From an uncultured Colwellia sp. (GTDB taxonomy: Bacteria > Pseudomonadota > Gammaproteobacteria > Enterobacterales > Alteromonadaceae): a DNA stretch of 14,695 bases. Shown here piece by piece: positions 1 to 6,825 of this stretch. The position numbers and the translations under genes are program-made. Numbering within the stretch: position 1 is the stretch's first letter; each line of letters begins with the position of its first letter. The notes under the pieces were generated by a model. It saw only the letters and a list, made by a program, of their open reading frames with translations, did not search any database and was not told the DNA's origin. The DNA is taken from positions 1-14,695 of the forward strand of contig CAJWBY010000124.1 in NCBI GenBank assembly GCA_913020705.1, in the 5' to 3' direction.

Positions 1-1329
1 ATTTATGTACGAAAAGTGAGTGGTGTTTTCCAAGCATTAAGACAGCGGATGAACTTCGTTTTTTTAGCACTTTTTGCTTCACTTCCCTGGTTACAATATA
101 ACGGTCATCAAGCCATATTATTTGATATTACAGAGCAGCGTTTTACTTTATGGGGATTAACCTTATGGCCACAAGATTTAACGTTACTTGCTTGGCTTTG
201 CATTATTAGTGCATTTTTATTGTTTTTTGTGACGACATTTTTAGGACGAGTTTGGTGTGGGTATTTATGTCCACAAACGGTTTGGACATTTATTTTTATT
301 TGGTTTGAAGAAAAGATTGAAGGTACTGCTAATCAGCGCAAGATACTCGATAGCCGAGAACTTGATTTTGACAAATTTTGGCGTAAAACATTTAAACACA
401 TATGTTGGCTATTCTTTTCTCTTCTTACTGCACTTACTTTTGCCGGTTATTTTGCACCAGTCGACGAAGTTTTCATTGATTTTTTTACCTTTCAAGCCTC
501 GTTTGCACTAGCTGCAACTGTTTGGTTTTTTGCCTTTTGTACCTATGGAAATGCAGGCTGGATGCGTGAAATTATGTGTTTACATATGTGCCCTTATGCG
601 CGCTTTCAATCAGCCATGTTTGATAAAGATACATTAACCGTTTCCTATGATTATAATCGTGGTGAAAACCGTGGTGGTAGATCTCGCAAACAAGACCATA
701 AAGAAATGGGGTTAGGAGATTGTATTGACTGTAGCCTTTGTGTTCAGGTATGCCCAACGGGGATAGACATTCGAAATGGTTTACAATATGAATGCATAAA
801 TTGTGGCGCTTGTATTGATGCTTGTGACGGCGTAATGGACAAAATGAATTATCCCAAAGGGCTGATCCGTTATACAACTGAGCATGAGCTAAAAGGTAAA
901 AAAGTACATTTTATTCGGTCAAAACTCGTGGGATATGCGATCGTTTTAATCGTGATGTGTAGCTTGTTAGTGTTAGAAATTGTAAATCGCGTACCTGTTT
1001 CTATGGATATAATGCGAGATAGGATTGAATTAGCCAAAGAAAAATTTAATGGTGAAATAGAGAATGTTTATACGTTAAAAATCTTAAACAAATCGCAAAC
1101 CGATAACATTTATCGGCTTTCTGTAACGGGTATTGAAAATACTAAATGGCATGGCGAACAAGAAATCATGGTTAAAGCGGCAACTGTTTATACTTTACCT
1201 ATGAGTATTTCTGTCGACCCGTATGAACTAAAAGGGTATATGACTGATATTTCATTTGTTATTGAACTGGTTTCAGAGGAAGATGATGTTTCTCTTGAAC
1301 ACGAAAGTAGGTTTTTTAATAAACGCTAA
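1..1329 (+). CDS. ccoG: CcoG (RdxA/FixG) cbb3 oxidase assembly protein, 5' end missing
   Basis: Inner-membrane iron-sulfur protein needed for assembly of cbb3-type cytochrome c oxidase; the family has been linked to reduction of Cu(II) before copper is inserted into the oxidase. The frame is open from nt 1 and the first residues, IYVRKVSG, already match the conserved CcoG N-terminus. The true start is therefore upstream, and the GTG at nt 16 is probably an internal codon. Membrane spans lie near nt 55-100, 178-243, 388-456, 499-552 and 925-984. A membrane-associated CGYLCP motif is at nt 256-273 and a CLHMCP motif at 577-594. Two ferredoxin-type 4Fe-4S motifs follow: CxxCxxCxxxCP (cysteines at nt 721, 730, 739, 751) and a second set (793, 802, 811, 823). 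The last ~110 residues form the periplasmic Ig-like FixG C-terminal domain. The TAA stop overlaps the next ATG by one base, so translation is probably coupled to srkA. Family assignment is secure. Confidence 0.95.
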   Translation: MYVRKVSGVFQALRQRMNFVFLALFASLPWLQYNGHQAILFDITEQRFTLWGLTLWPQDLTLLAWLCIISAFLLFFVTTFLGRVWCGYLCPQTVWTFIFIWFEEKIEGTANQRKILDSRELDFDKFWRKTFKHICWLFFSLLTALTFAGYFAPVDEVFIDFFTFQASFALAATVWFFAFCTYGNAGWMREIMCLHMCPYARFQSAMFDKDTLTVSYDYNRGENRGGRSRKQDHKEMGLGDCIDCSLCVQVCPTGIDIRNGLQYECINCGACIDACDGVMDKMNYPKGLIRYTTEHELKGKKVHFIRSKLVGYAIVLIVMCSLLVLEIVNRVPVSMDIMRDRIELAKEKFNGEIENVYTLKILNKSQTDNIYRLSVTGIENTKWHGEQEIMVKAATVYTLPMSISVDPYELKGYMTDISFVIELVSEEDDVSLEHESRFFNKR

Positions 1330-2303
1330 TGTCTGTATTTGATTTTACTACACTGTCACCCGACTTAATTTTAGATGGCCTGGAAAGTACAGGCCTCTTT
1401 GTTGATAGTGGATTACTTGCCCTAAATAGTTATGAAAACCGCGTTTATCAATTTAATGATGACAAGCATAAATATGTCACCAAGTTTTATCGTCCACAAC
1501 GTTGGACCGAAGCTGAACTGAGAGAAGAACATGAGTTCTCGTTTGAATTAGAAGCGCATGAGTTGCCACTCGTTGCTCCGTTAAAAATTAACGGAGAGTC
1601 TCTTTTTTCTCACGAAGGTTTTCATTTCGCGATATATCCTTGTCGTGGTGGGCGTATTTTTGAAGTTGATAATTTGGATCAACTCGAATGGATGGGACGG
1701 TTTTTAGGCCGAATTCACGCGGTTGCAGCCACTAAACCTTTCAAACATCGACCTACCTATAATAAACAAGAAATGCTTTTTCAGGCTACAGATATAATTA
1801 AAGATTCTGATTTCGTTCCAAGTTATCTAACCAACGCTTTTTTTACTATTCTAGATCAAGTTGTAGACATAGCCGCTGAGCAATACCAACCGAGTAATGA
1901 AATACGTTTGCATGGAGACTGTCATGCAGGTAATATTTTATGGACAGACGCAGGACCACATTTCGTCGATTTAGATGATTGTCGTATGGGACCCGCGATT
2001 CAAGATTTATGGATGATGCTTTCTGGTGACCGTCAACAGAAGCTTTTACAACTTGATACGATGCTGTCAGGGTACGAAGAATTTTATTCATTTGAACCCA
2101 AGCAGCTTATTTTGATAGAATCATTACGTACGATGCGTGTTGTCAATTATATGGCTTGGTTATGTAAACGATGGAATGATCCAGCGTTTCCTCATAACTT
2201 TCCATGGTTTAATACTGATAAATATTGGGAACAGCAAATTTTAATGTTGAAAGAGCAAGTTTCGGCACTTCAGCAGCCACCGTTAAGTTTATTACCTGCA
2301 TAA
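1329..2303 (+). CDS. srkA: SrkA (YihE/RdoA) stress response Ser/Thr kinase
   Basis: Cytoplasmic protein kinase of the APH/choline-kinase fold. In E. coli, SrkA is a Cpx-regulated kinase that protects against stress-induced death and sits directly upstream of dsbA, the order seen here. The 324-residue length fits the family. Catalytic elements are visible: HGDCHAGN at residues 195-202 (catalytic Asp197, Asn202) and VDLDD at 213-217 (metal-binding Asp214). The N-terminal lobe carries the family phrase SYENRVYQF near residue 35. The ATG at 1329 shares its A with the ccoG stop, which fixes the start and indicates coupling. dsbA follows after 49 nt. The identification rests on catalytic motifs, length and synteny with dsbA, so it is firm. 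Confidence 0.93.
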   Translation: MSVFDFTTLSPDLILDGLESTGLFVDSGLLALNSYENRVYQFNDDKHKYVTKFYRPQRWTEAELREEHEFSFELEAHELPLVAPLKINGESLFSHEGFHFAIYPCRGGRIFEVDNLDQLEWMGRFLGRIHAVAATKPFKHRPTYNKQEMLFQATDIIKDSDFVPSYLTNAFFTILDQVVDIAAEQYQPSNEIRLHGDCHAGNILWTDAGPHFVDLDDCRMGPAIQDLWMMLSGDRQQKLLQLDTMLSGYEEFYSFEPKQLILIESLRTMRVVNYMAWLCKRWNDPAFPHNFPWFNTDKYWEQQILMLKEQVSALQQPPLSLLPA

Positions 2304-2352
2304 TTATTAATAATAAAAAGTGCATTGTTTATCTTTTGAGGAAAAGCGTTAA

Positions 2353-2985
2353 ATGAGAAAATTAGTCAGTTTATTTATCATGTTATTATTGCCATTAATG
2401 GCTTCTGCAACAAATTATCAAGCAGGTAAGCACTACACAGTAGTCAGTGAGCAAGCAACTAAAAAGCCTGAAGTGCGTGAGTTCTTCTCATTTTATTGTC
2501 CACATTGTTTTCGATTCGAACCTTTTATGGCTGGTGTAAAAAAACAATTACCAGCAGGCGTAAAGTTTGAGTATAACCATGTTGACTTTTTACGCGGTGC
2601 TTCACCAACGATGCAGCAAACATTAAGTAAAGCGGTTGCTGTTGCTGAACAAATGGGTATGGAACGTAAATTGATGGGTGCGATTTTCAATTATATTCAT
2701 GTTAAACGTTCAGTATTTACGTCAGAAAAAGATGTGCGTAAAATCTTTGTTCTTAATGGCGTAGATGGCGAAAAATTTGATAAATTAATGAAAAGTTTTG
2801 GTGTGAACAGTAAAGCTAAACAAATGAAGAAAAAGCAAGACTATTATGCAAAAAGTCGCGGCTTAACTTCAGTACCAGCGGTTATTGTTAACGGTCGCTA
2901 TAGAATTGAAAACAGTGCTTTAAATAAAGAAAACTTTGAAGAAGATTACAATAATTTAGTGAAATATTTGTTAGCACTTAAATAA
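2353..2985 (+). CDS. dsbA: DsbA periplasmic thiol:disulfide oxidoreductase
   Basis: Introduces disulfide bonds into exported proteins and is re-oxidised by DsbB in the inner membrane. A Sec signal peptide spans residues 1-19 and ends MASA. The thioredoxin-fold active site CPHC is at residues 49-52, with Pro-His between the cysteines as in classical strongly oxidising DsbA. The cis-proline loop is Val174-Pro175 in TSVPAVIVNG. At 210 residues it matches E. coli DsbA (208). The ATG at 2353 has a plausible Shine-Dalgarno, TGAGGA, about 10 nt upstream. It follows srkA as in enterobacteria, so co-transcription with ccoG-srkA is likely, although the 49-nt gap could hold its own promoter. Transcription should end at the palindrome at 3003-3030. 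Confidence 0.96.
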   Translation: MRKLVSLFIMLLLPLMASATNYQAGKHYTVVSEQATKKPEVREFFSFYCPHCFRFEPFMAGVKKQLPAGVKFEYNHVDFLRGASPTMQQTLSKAVAVAEQMGMERKLMGAIFNYIHVKRSVFTSEKDVRKIFVLNGVDGEKFDKLMKSFGVNSKAKQMKKKQDYYAKSRGLTSVPAVIVNGRYRIENSALNKENFEEDYNNLVKYLLALK

Positions 2986-3002
2986 CCCTAAGTGTTACAG
3001 AG

Positions 3003-3030
3003 AAAAAAGGAGCTAATTAGCTCCTTTTTT
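3003..3030. terminator. Bidirectional intrinsic terminator, perfect 28-nt palindrome
   Basis: A14/A14 inverted repeat with no mismatch: six A, then GGAGCTAA, its exact complement TTAGCTCC, then six T. Folded, the GGAGC/GCTCC core gives a hairpin with a U-run on either strand. It lies 17 nt after the dsbA stop. The minus-strand gene that ends at 3013 has its stop codon and last four or five codons inside the same palindrome. It can therefore terminate both convergent transcripts. Confidence 0.88.
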
Positions 3031-3678
3031 TATTGTTTTTTCTTTTCTATATAACCAATAGCCAAAAATTAAGGCGACAATAAATAAACATAAGCTCAGT
3101 ATTATTTGTTGTTGCTCTCCCACTTTTACCCCCGCGCCTAATAGCGAAAATATTAACATTTGTGGAATAAATCCAACACAAGTACCCGACACATAAGGTA
3201 TGAATTTTATGTTTGCAATACCCGCCAATACATTAGTTAAAAAGTTCGAGCCAGCAGGTAGTAGACGAATAATTAATGCTTTACTAAATGTGTGAGTTGA
3301 AAAAAAAGTAGATATACGATTCAGTTTTTCAGGGTAGATATTAAGCACCTTTTCTCTAAAAAAGGTTTTTGCGATAAATAAGGTAAGCATACAACCTATT
3401 GTCGCGGCTAAGGTCGCTATTAGTGTGCCGGAAATAATGCCGAAGATGTAACCACAAGAAAAAGCGGCTACTTGCCTAGGTAAACCTATACTTGTAAGTA
3501 TCGCCAAAAGTGTTAATACGACTAAATAACCGAAATATCCTTGCGGAATATATTGGTCAAGAAAAGGTTGAAGGTTTGCATTTTTAAGCACATCTAAAGA
3601 AAAAAACACACCGAAAAATAGAGCGATACCTATTAAAGAGGTCAGTATTAAAAGTACTTTAGTCTGTTGGTTTTGCAT
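3013..3678 (-). CDS. TVP38/TMEM64 (VTT domain, DedA-related) membrane protein
   Basis: A 221-residue polytopic inner-membrane protein. Hydrophobic spans lie near residues 8-28, 48-68, 75-108, 155-180 and 190-212. The VTT signature is recognisable: a first re-entrant segment around residues 60-85 (LPRQ, then GYIFG and small residues) and a second, IIRLLPAGSNFLTNVLAG, near 137-155, where the RLLP-type arginine is a family hallmark. VTT proteins are thought to act in lipid scrambling or flipping, membrane homeostasis or proton-linked transport; no substrate can be inferred here. Only 10 nt separate its ATG from the stop of the beta-propeller/SHOCT gene, so it is probably the last gene of a three-gene minus-strand operon. 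The ribosome binding site is weak, which fits translational coupling. Its stop lies inside the terminator palindrome. Confidence 0.85.
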   Translation of the reverse strand: MQNQQTKVLLILTSLIGIALFFGVFFSLDVLKNANLQPFLDQYIPQGYFGYLVVLTLLAILTSIGLPRQVAAFSCGYIFGIISGTLIATLAATIGCMLTLFIAKTFFREKVLNIYPEKLNRISTFFSTHTFSKALIIRLLPAGSNFLTNVLAGIANIKFIPYVSGTCVGFIPQMLIFSLLGAGVKVGEQQQIILSLCLFIVALIFGYWLYRKEKTIKKGAN

Positions 3679-3688
3679 AGCGTTAGTA

Positions 3689-5800
3689 TTACTTATTACT
3701 CGTCATATCCGATAATATCTTAGCTTTAGCTAAGCTAAATTCTTCATCAGTCAGAAAGCCTTTTTGCTTCAAATTAACAAGTTTGTCTAAAGCATTAATA
3801 AGTTCAGAGTCATGGACTGCTATATCGTGTAATTCTTCTTGTGTTTGTTTAATGATTTCTGGTTTTTTCGTTTCCGTTTTTTGAACGTTTACAGGGCTAA
3901 CCTTTGACTTAGTATGCACTTTCTCTCTAGTTTTATTAATGACAGTTTCTTTCATTGTTCTAATGCTTGTATCGGCTGGATTTAGTTGGGTTGCAATAAA
4001 CCAATTCCAATCAATAGCAGTTTCTAAGGTATCAAAGTACTTTGCTTTAGTGAGGCGCTGATTGCCTTTTCTTAAATACAAGCAAACGACATGCGTTTTA
4101 GCATTATTATCTGTCAAATAAAGATTAACTTGCCTGATCTCTTTATCAATAAGCTTATGCCTATGCACTTGCGTAAAGCTCAGGCGTAATTGATTTTCTC
4201 GTTGCTCATTGAAGCCATTGCCATTATCTTCATTGATAATATTGACGCTATTATCATTGAGGAAAACTTCACTTTTAATAATATCTGAAATATTAAGTTG
4301 GCTGTCTATTTCTGATTGATGGCGCTTGTAAAGTGAGAGTGTTGTTTTTGTTTCATCTAGTTCGAAGCGGGCAAATTGGTTTCTAAGTTTTACTTTTGCA
4401 GTATTTCTTTTTGGTCGTAATTGATAAAAAACGGCACCTAATATTATTATAAGTAATATTAATAAAAGCTTACCGTAAGTATTGCTACTTTCGGGGCTGG
4501 TTTGTTCATCTTGAGAATCTGCGATTTGAACCTTACTATCACTATCAGCTACTGTTTGATTTACGGTAATTGATAATAATTGCTTTTTTGTGTTATCTAA
4601 TAACAATGGCTCATTGGCATGATCAAAGAATAATGAAATTTTACTTTTAGGAGCTAGTTCTACGCTATTAAGCAACTCGATAGGTGTTATTGTGTGTTCT
4701 TCGTTAGTCTCAATAATATTGGGCAGGGTATTAAGTTTAGCAAATTGCCAATTTATCGTGTTTTTTGATAGGTATAGAATATTTCCTACAAAGGTTTTAA
4801 GCTTTCTACCATAATAGGTAAAAACCAGTGCGTTAGATGCTATTTTAGATTCAAATCCAAAAACCAGTTTATTTTGATATGTTTCTCGCCAATCGGTTCC
4901 TTTTTTAGCAACAGCGACTTGGTGTTTATCATCATAAATATGTTGAACAAGTAAAGCATCATGATGTTGTTTTGACCATGAAAAAGATTTGATGTTTTTC
5001 GCGCCTAAAATAAAAATTTCTTTATTAATGTTACCGGTTTTCGCAAAAGGATTGCTGTTTGGTATCATGTAATTTCTTAGGCCAAATTTTTCAGGATTTA
5101 TACGTAAAACCACACCAGAATATAAAACATCTTCGTTAGCACTCGATCCTTCATGGTTATTTTCTGCTAATGCAACATGCAGTAAACCATAATCATCGTG
5201 CCATATTTTATTGTAGGGATTAAACGCAATCTTTTGGATTTGATGTGTGGCAGTAGGCACGGCAATTCTTAATACCTCTCTACGTTGTTTTACATCAATT
5301 ACGTTGACTGCGGAACTGTCGTATTTCCATTGAGTAATTACAGCATCAAATGGTAACGGGCTTGGATTTTTTAATTGGGTTAAACGAGCAACATTATTAT
5401 TTGTTTTGATTGGCTCTATGTGAGCCGTGAAAAATGTTTGGTACCCCGTTTTATCTGCTAACGAAAAACTAGGGTGTAAAGTTAAAGCGGTTAATCGGAT
5501 TTGTGGGTTAGCTACTTGATCACTTAATGGTAAGTGAGATAAAGAATGTAAATTGCTACCATCGAGTAAAGAAAGTTCACCTGTTTCGTCTGCAAGTAGA
5601 TATTGATGTTTGTTATTGCTATCAATCGGTAATGGAATGAGTGCGATGTTTTTTGCAGAACTCAATGTGGGTAATTGAGCTAAAACCTCAAGTCGGTATT
5701 CTTCAGCAACAGCATTAGAAGCACTTAATAAACAGGAAAGAAAAAAGAGTATTGAACAACTGAACGTTACTCTTTTTTTTGTGTGATGAAGTACTTCCAT
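3689..5800 (-). CDS. Membrane-anchored beta-propeller (sugar/sorbosone dehydrogenase-like) protein with C-terminal SHOCT domain
   Basis: A 703-residue protein of unusual build, counted from the ATG at 5800. Residues 1-32 are a signal peptide (KKR, hydrophobic core, NAVA cleavage site). Residues 33-415 resemble the glucose/sorbosone dehydrogenase propeller: LTALTLHPSF near 103-112, REVLRIAVP at 174-182, a GVVLRINPEKFG stretch at 229-240 followed by IPNSNPF, and EIFILGAKNIKSFSW where the family has a GxRN motif. Several of these blocks are degenerate, so PQQ-dependent catalysis is doubtful. A low-complexity linker leads to a single membrane span at 444-461, followed by RPKR, which predicts a cytoplasmic C-terminal half. 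Residues 470-610 form a beta-rich domain I cannot name, then a Lys/Thr-rich linker, then a SHOCT module at 667-697 (LDKLVNLKQKGFLTDEEF). It lies between the SSB-like gene (46-nt gap) and the VTT gene (10-nt gap). A TTG six codons upstream is the other possible start. Function unknown; a periplasmic sensor is one guess. Confidence 0.75.
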   Translation of the reverse strand: MEVLHHTKKRVTFSCSILFFLSCLLSASNAVAEEYRLEVLAQLPTLSSAKNIALIPLPIDSNNKHQYLLADETGELSLLDGSNLHSLSHLPLSDQVANPQIRLTALTLHPSFSLADKTGYQTFFTAHIEPIKTNNNVARLTQLKNPSPLPFDAVITQWKYDSSAVNVIDVKQRREVLRIAVPTATHQIQKIAFNPYNKIWHDDYGLLHVALAENNHEGSSANEDVLYSGVVLRINPEKFGLRNYMIPNSNPFAKTGNINKEIFILGAKNIKSFSWSKQHHDALLVQHIYDDKHQVAVAKKGTDWRETYQNKLVFGFESKIASNALVFTYYGRKLKTFVGNILYLSKNTINWQFAKLNTLPNIIETNEEHTITPIELLNSVELAPKSKISLFFDHANEPLLLDNTKKQLLSITVNQTVADSDSKVQIADSQDEQTSPESSNTYGKLLLILLIIILGAVFYQLRPKRNTAKVKLRNQFARFELDETKTTLSLYKRHQSEIDSQLNISDIIKSEVFLNDNSVNIINEDNGNGFNEQRENQLRLSFTQVHRHKLIDKEIRQVNLYLTDNNAKTHVVCLYLRKGNQRLTKAKYFDTLETAIDWNWFIATQLNPADTSIRTMKETVINKTREKVHTKSKVSPVNVQKTETKKPEIIKQTQEELHDIAVHDSELINALDKLVNLKQKGFLTDEEFSLAKAKILSDMTSNK

Positions 5801-5846
5801 ATGTCGCCAACAATCCAATGTTTATATAAGTTATAGTTAATCAGTT

Positions 5847-6497
5847 TTAATGTTTCAATAAAACCACTTGGTGTGCATCAATAAATTGTGATTTATTACT
5901 GTTATTAAGATAATTTAGTTTTCCGTCAACAATGAGCTGATCACCTTTTTGCGCTTTATCTTTAACGTAATGTGCTTGTTTACCCCATAAATGTACCGAT
6001 CGTTCAATCGAAATATTCTGGGTTTTCTGCGTTACAGGTGAATAAACTAAATGATTTATTGTTAAGTCTAGCGCAACTAATTCTTTATTGTGTTCTGTAA
6101 GCACTAAATTAATGTCATTGCTGATTTCACCACTAATATGTACTTGATTTATTGATTGAGCATAACCTTTCGCAAATGTTTGTGCATAAGTGGCGTGTAG
6201 TATTTCACGGTTAGCTTTCTTACTGTTCAGTAAATAACCTTGTATTAAAATGACGTCGCCTTTTTGAGAATGAATAAGCGAACGGTCAACAATATCACCA
6301 ATGACTTTAACGGTGTGATAACTCGTCCATTCTTTAAATTGTTTACTGGCTTTATCAAACCATTTGCTATGTGTTGCTAATACAAGTTCAGCTACCGCAA
6401 CCACGGGGTTTGCTTGATAACGAATGTCAGGCTTAGCAACTAAATTTCCTAATAAAGTTACTGAGCATAAATGGTTTTGGCTTATATGATTTGTCAT
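5847..6497 (-). CDS. SSB-like protein with two tandem OB folds
   Basis: A 216-residue protein that divides into two OB-fold halves. The first half (residues 10-110) follows the bacterial SSB pattern: VTLLGNLVAKPDIRY, then EWTSYHTVKVIG (SSB has EWHRVVLFG), then KGDVILIQGYL (SSB: KGSQVYIEGQL). The second half (115-216) repeats it more loosely: VHISGEISND, then IERSVHLWGKQA, then KGDQLIVDGKL. Single-stranded nucleic acid binding is therefore likely. Unlike SSB it has no Gly/Gln-rich linker and no acidic DDDIPF-type tail; it ends VVLLKH, so it should not recruit the usual SSB partners. Housekeeping SSBs have one OB fold per chain and form tetramers; two per chain suggests dimers. It is the first gene of the minus-strand block, and the ATG at 6497 follows a 34-nt leader from a possible promoter. 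A PriB-related origin is an alternative. Confidence 0.75.
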   Translation of the reverse strand: MTNHISQNHLCSVTLLGNLVAKPDIRYQANPVVAVAELVLATHSKWFDKASKQFKEWTSYHTVKVIGDIVDRSLIHSQKGDVILIQGYLLNSKKANREILHATYAQTFAKGYAQSINQVHISGEISNDINLVLTEHNKELVALDLTINHLVYSPVTQKTQNISIERSVHLWGKQAHYVKDKAQKGDQLIVDGKLNYLNNSNKSQFIDAHQVVLLKH

Positions 6498-6538
6498 GGC
6501 AATTTAATAAAAAAAACTATAAGGCTAATTTACTGAAA

Positions 6539-6566
6539 ATTATCAGATTTAGCAAATACAAGACAA
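6539..6566 (-). promoter_or_regulatory. Candidate sigma-70 promoter for the SSB-like operon
   Basis: On the minus strand, TTGTCT (6566-6561) and GATAAT (6544-6539) are separated by 16 nt. They match the -35 consensus at 4 of 6 positions and the -10 at 5 of 6. The predicted transcript start lies about 34 nt before the ATG at 6497. Based on pattern only, in AT-rich DNA. Confidence 0.35.
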
Positions 6567-6620
6567 GAAATAGCTACAATCTTCTGTACATTTGTAAGGA
6601 TATTGTTAGTATGCCGACCA

Positions 6621-6722
6621 AACCAAGGGGTGCAATAAGAAGCTTGTATTAAAAGCGGTCTTAATTGCTGAGAATTTTTACCCTTAATACCTGAAACGGA
6701 TAATGCCGGCGTAGGAATGGTT
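6621..6722 (+). ncRNA. TPP riboswitch aptamer (THI element)
   Basis: All conserved TPP aptamer blocks occur in order. P1 is AACCA (6621-6625) paired with TGGTT (6718-6722). GGGGTGC is at 6627-6633. The variable P3 arm (6634-6665) is closed by TAAGA/TCTTA (6636-6640 with 6659-6663) and an inner GCTT/AAGC pair. GCTGAGA, the pyrimidine-sensing loop, is at 6667-6673. ACCCTTAATACCTGA is at 6680-6694, and GGATAATGCCGGCGTAGGAA, the pyrophosphate-sensing arm, is at 6698-6717. The aptamer lies about 100 nt before the TonB receptor ATG and so should lower expression of the uptake operon when thiamine pyrophosphate is plentiful. A TACAAT at 6575-6580 could be the -10 of its promoter, but I see no good -35. 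Confidence 0.95.
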
Positions 6723-6746
6723 AATATTATAAATGCTTGTTGTAAT

Positions 6747-6820
6747 CACTTGTAGTAAGTGCCCACTTACGCTGTATTTATTTATATTGCTCTCTTTTGC
6801 TTGCATGCCATAAAAAGAGC
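6747..6820 (+). promoter_or_regulatory. Riboswitch expression platform with ribosome-binding-site sequestering hairpin
   Basis: CTCTTTT at 6792-6798 can pair over 7 bp with AAAAGAG at 6813-6819. The second strand contains the purine-rich Shine-Dalgarno region (AGAG, 6 nt before the ATG at 6826), so the hairpin would block initiation. No hairpin followed by a U-run is present between aptamer and gene, which favours translational control. Upstream, AAGTG/ACTT segments can form either of two exclusive hairpins: CACTT 6747-6751 with AAGTG 6757-6761, or GTAAGT 6755-6760 with ACTTAC 6765-6770. How the aptamer state is passed to the sequestering hairpin cannot be settled by eye. Confidence 0.55.
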
Positions 6821-6825
6821 CTTGT

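Noticed and set aside
16..18. GTG as start of ccoG
   Set aside because: The frame is open to nt 1 and the codons before it encode IYVRK, which matches the conserved CcoG N-terminus, so the real start is upstream of the window.
5801..5818. TTG at 5818 as start of the propeller-SHOCT protein
   Set aside because: The ATG at 5800 gives a regular signal peptide; the six extra residues (MDCWRH) add nothing and TTG has no ribosome binding site.
6575..6580. TACAAT as -10 of the thiamine operon promoter
   Set aside because: A good -10 match, but no acceptable -35 at 16-18 nt, and it lies close to the opposite-strand promoter candidate; not enough to list.
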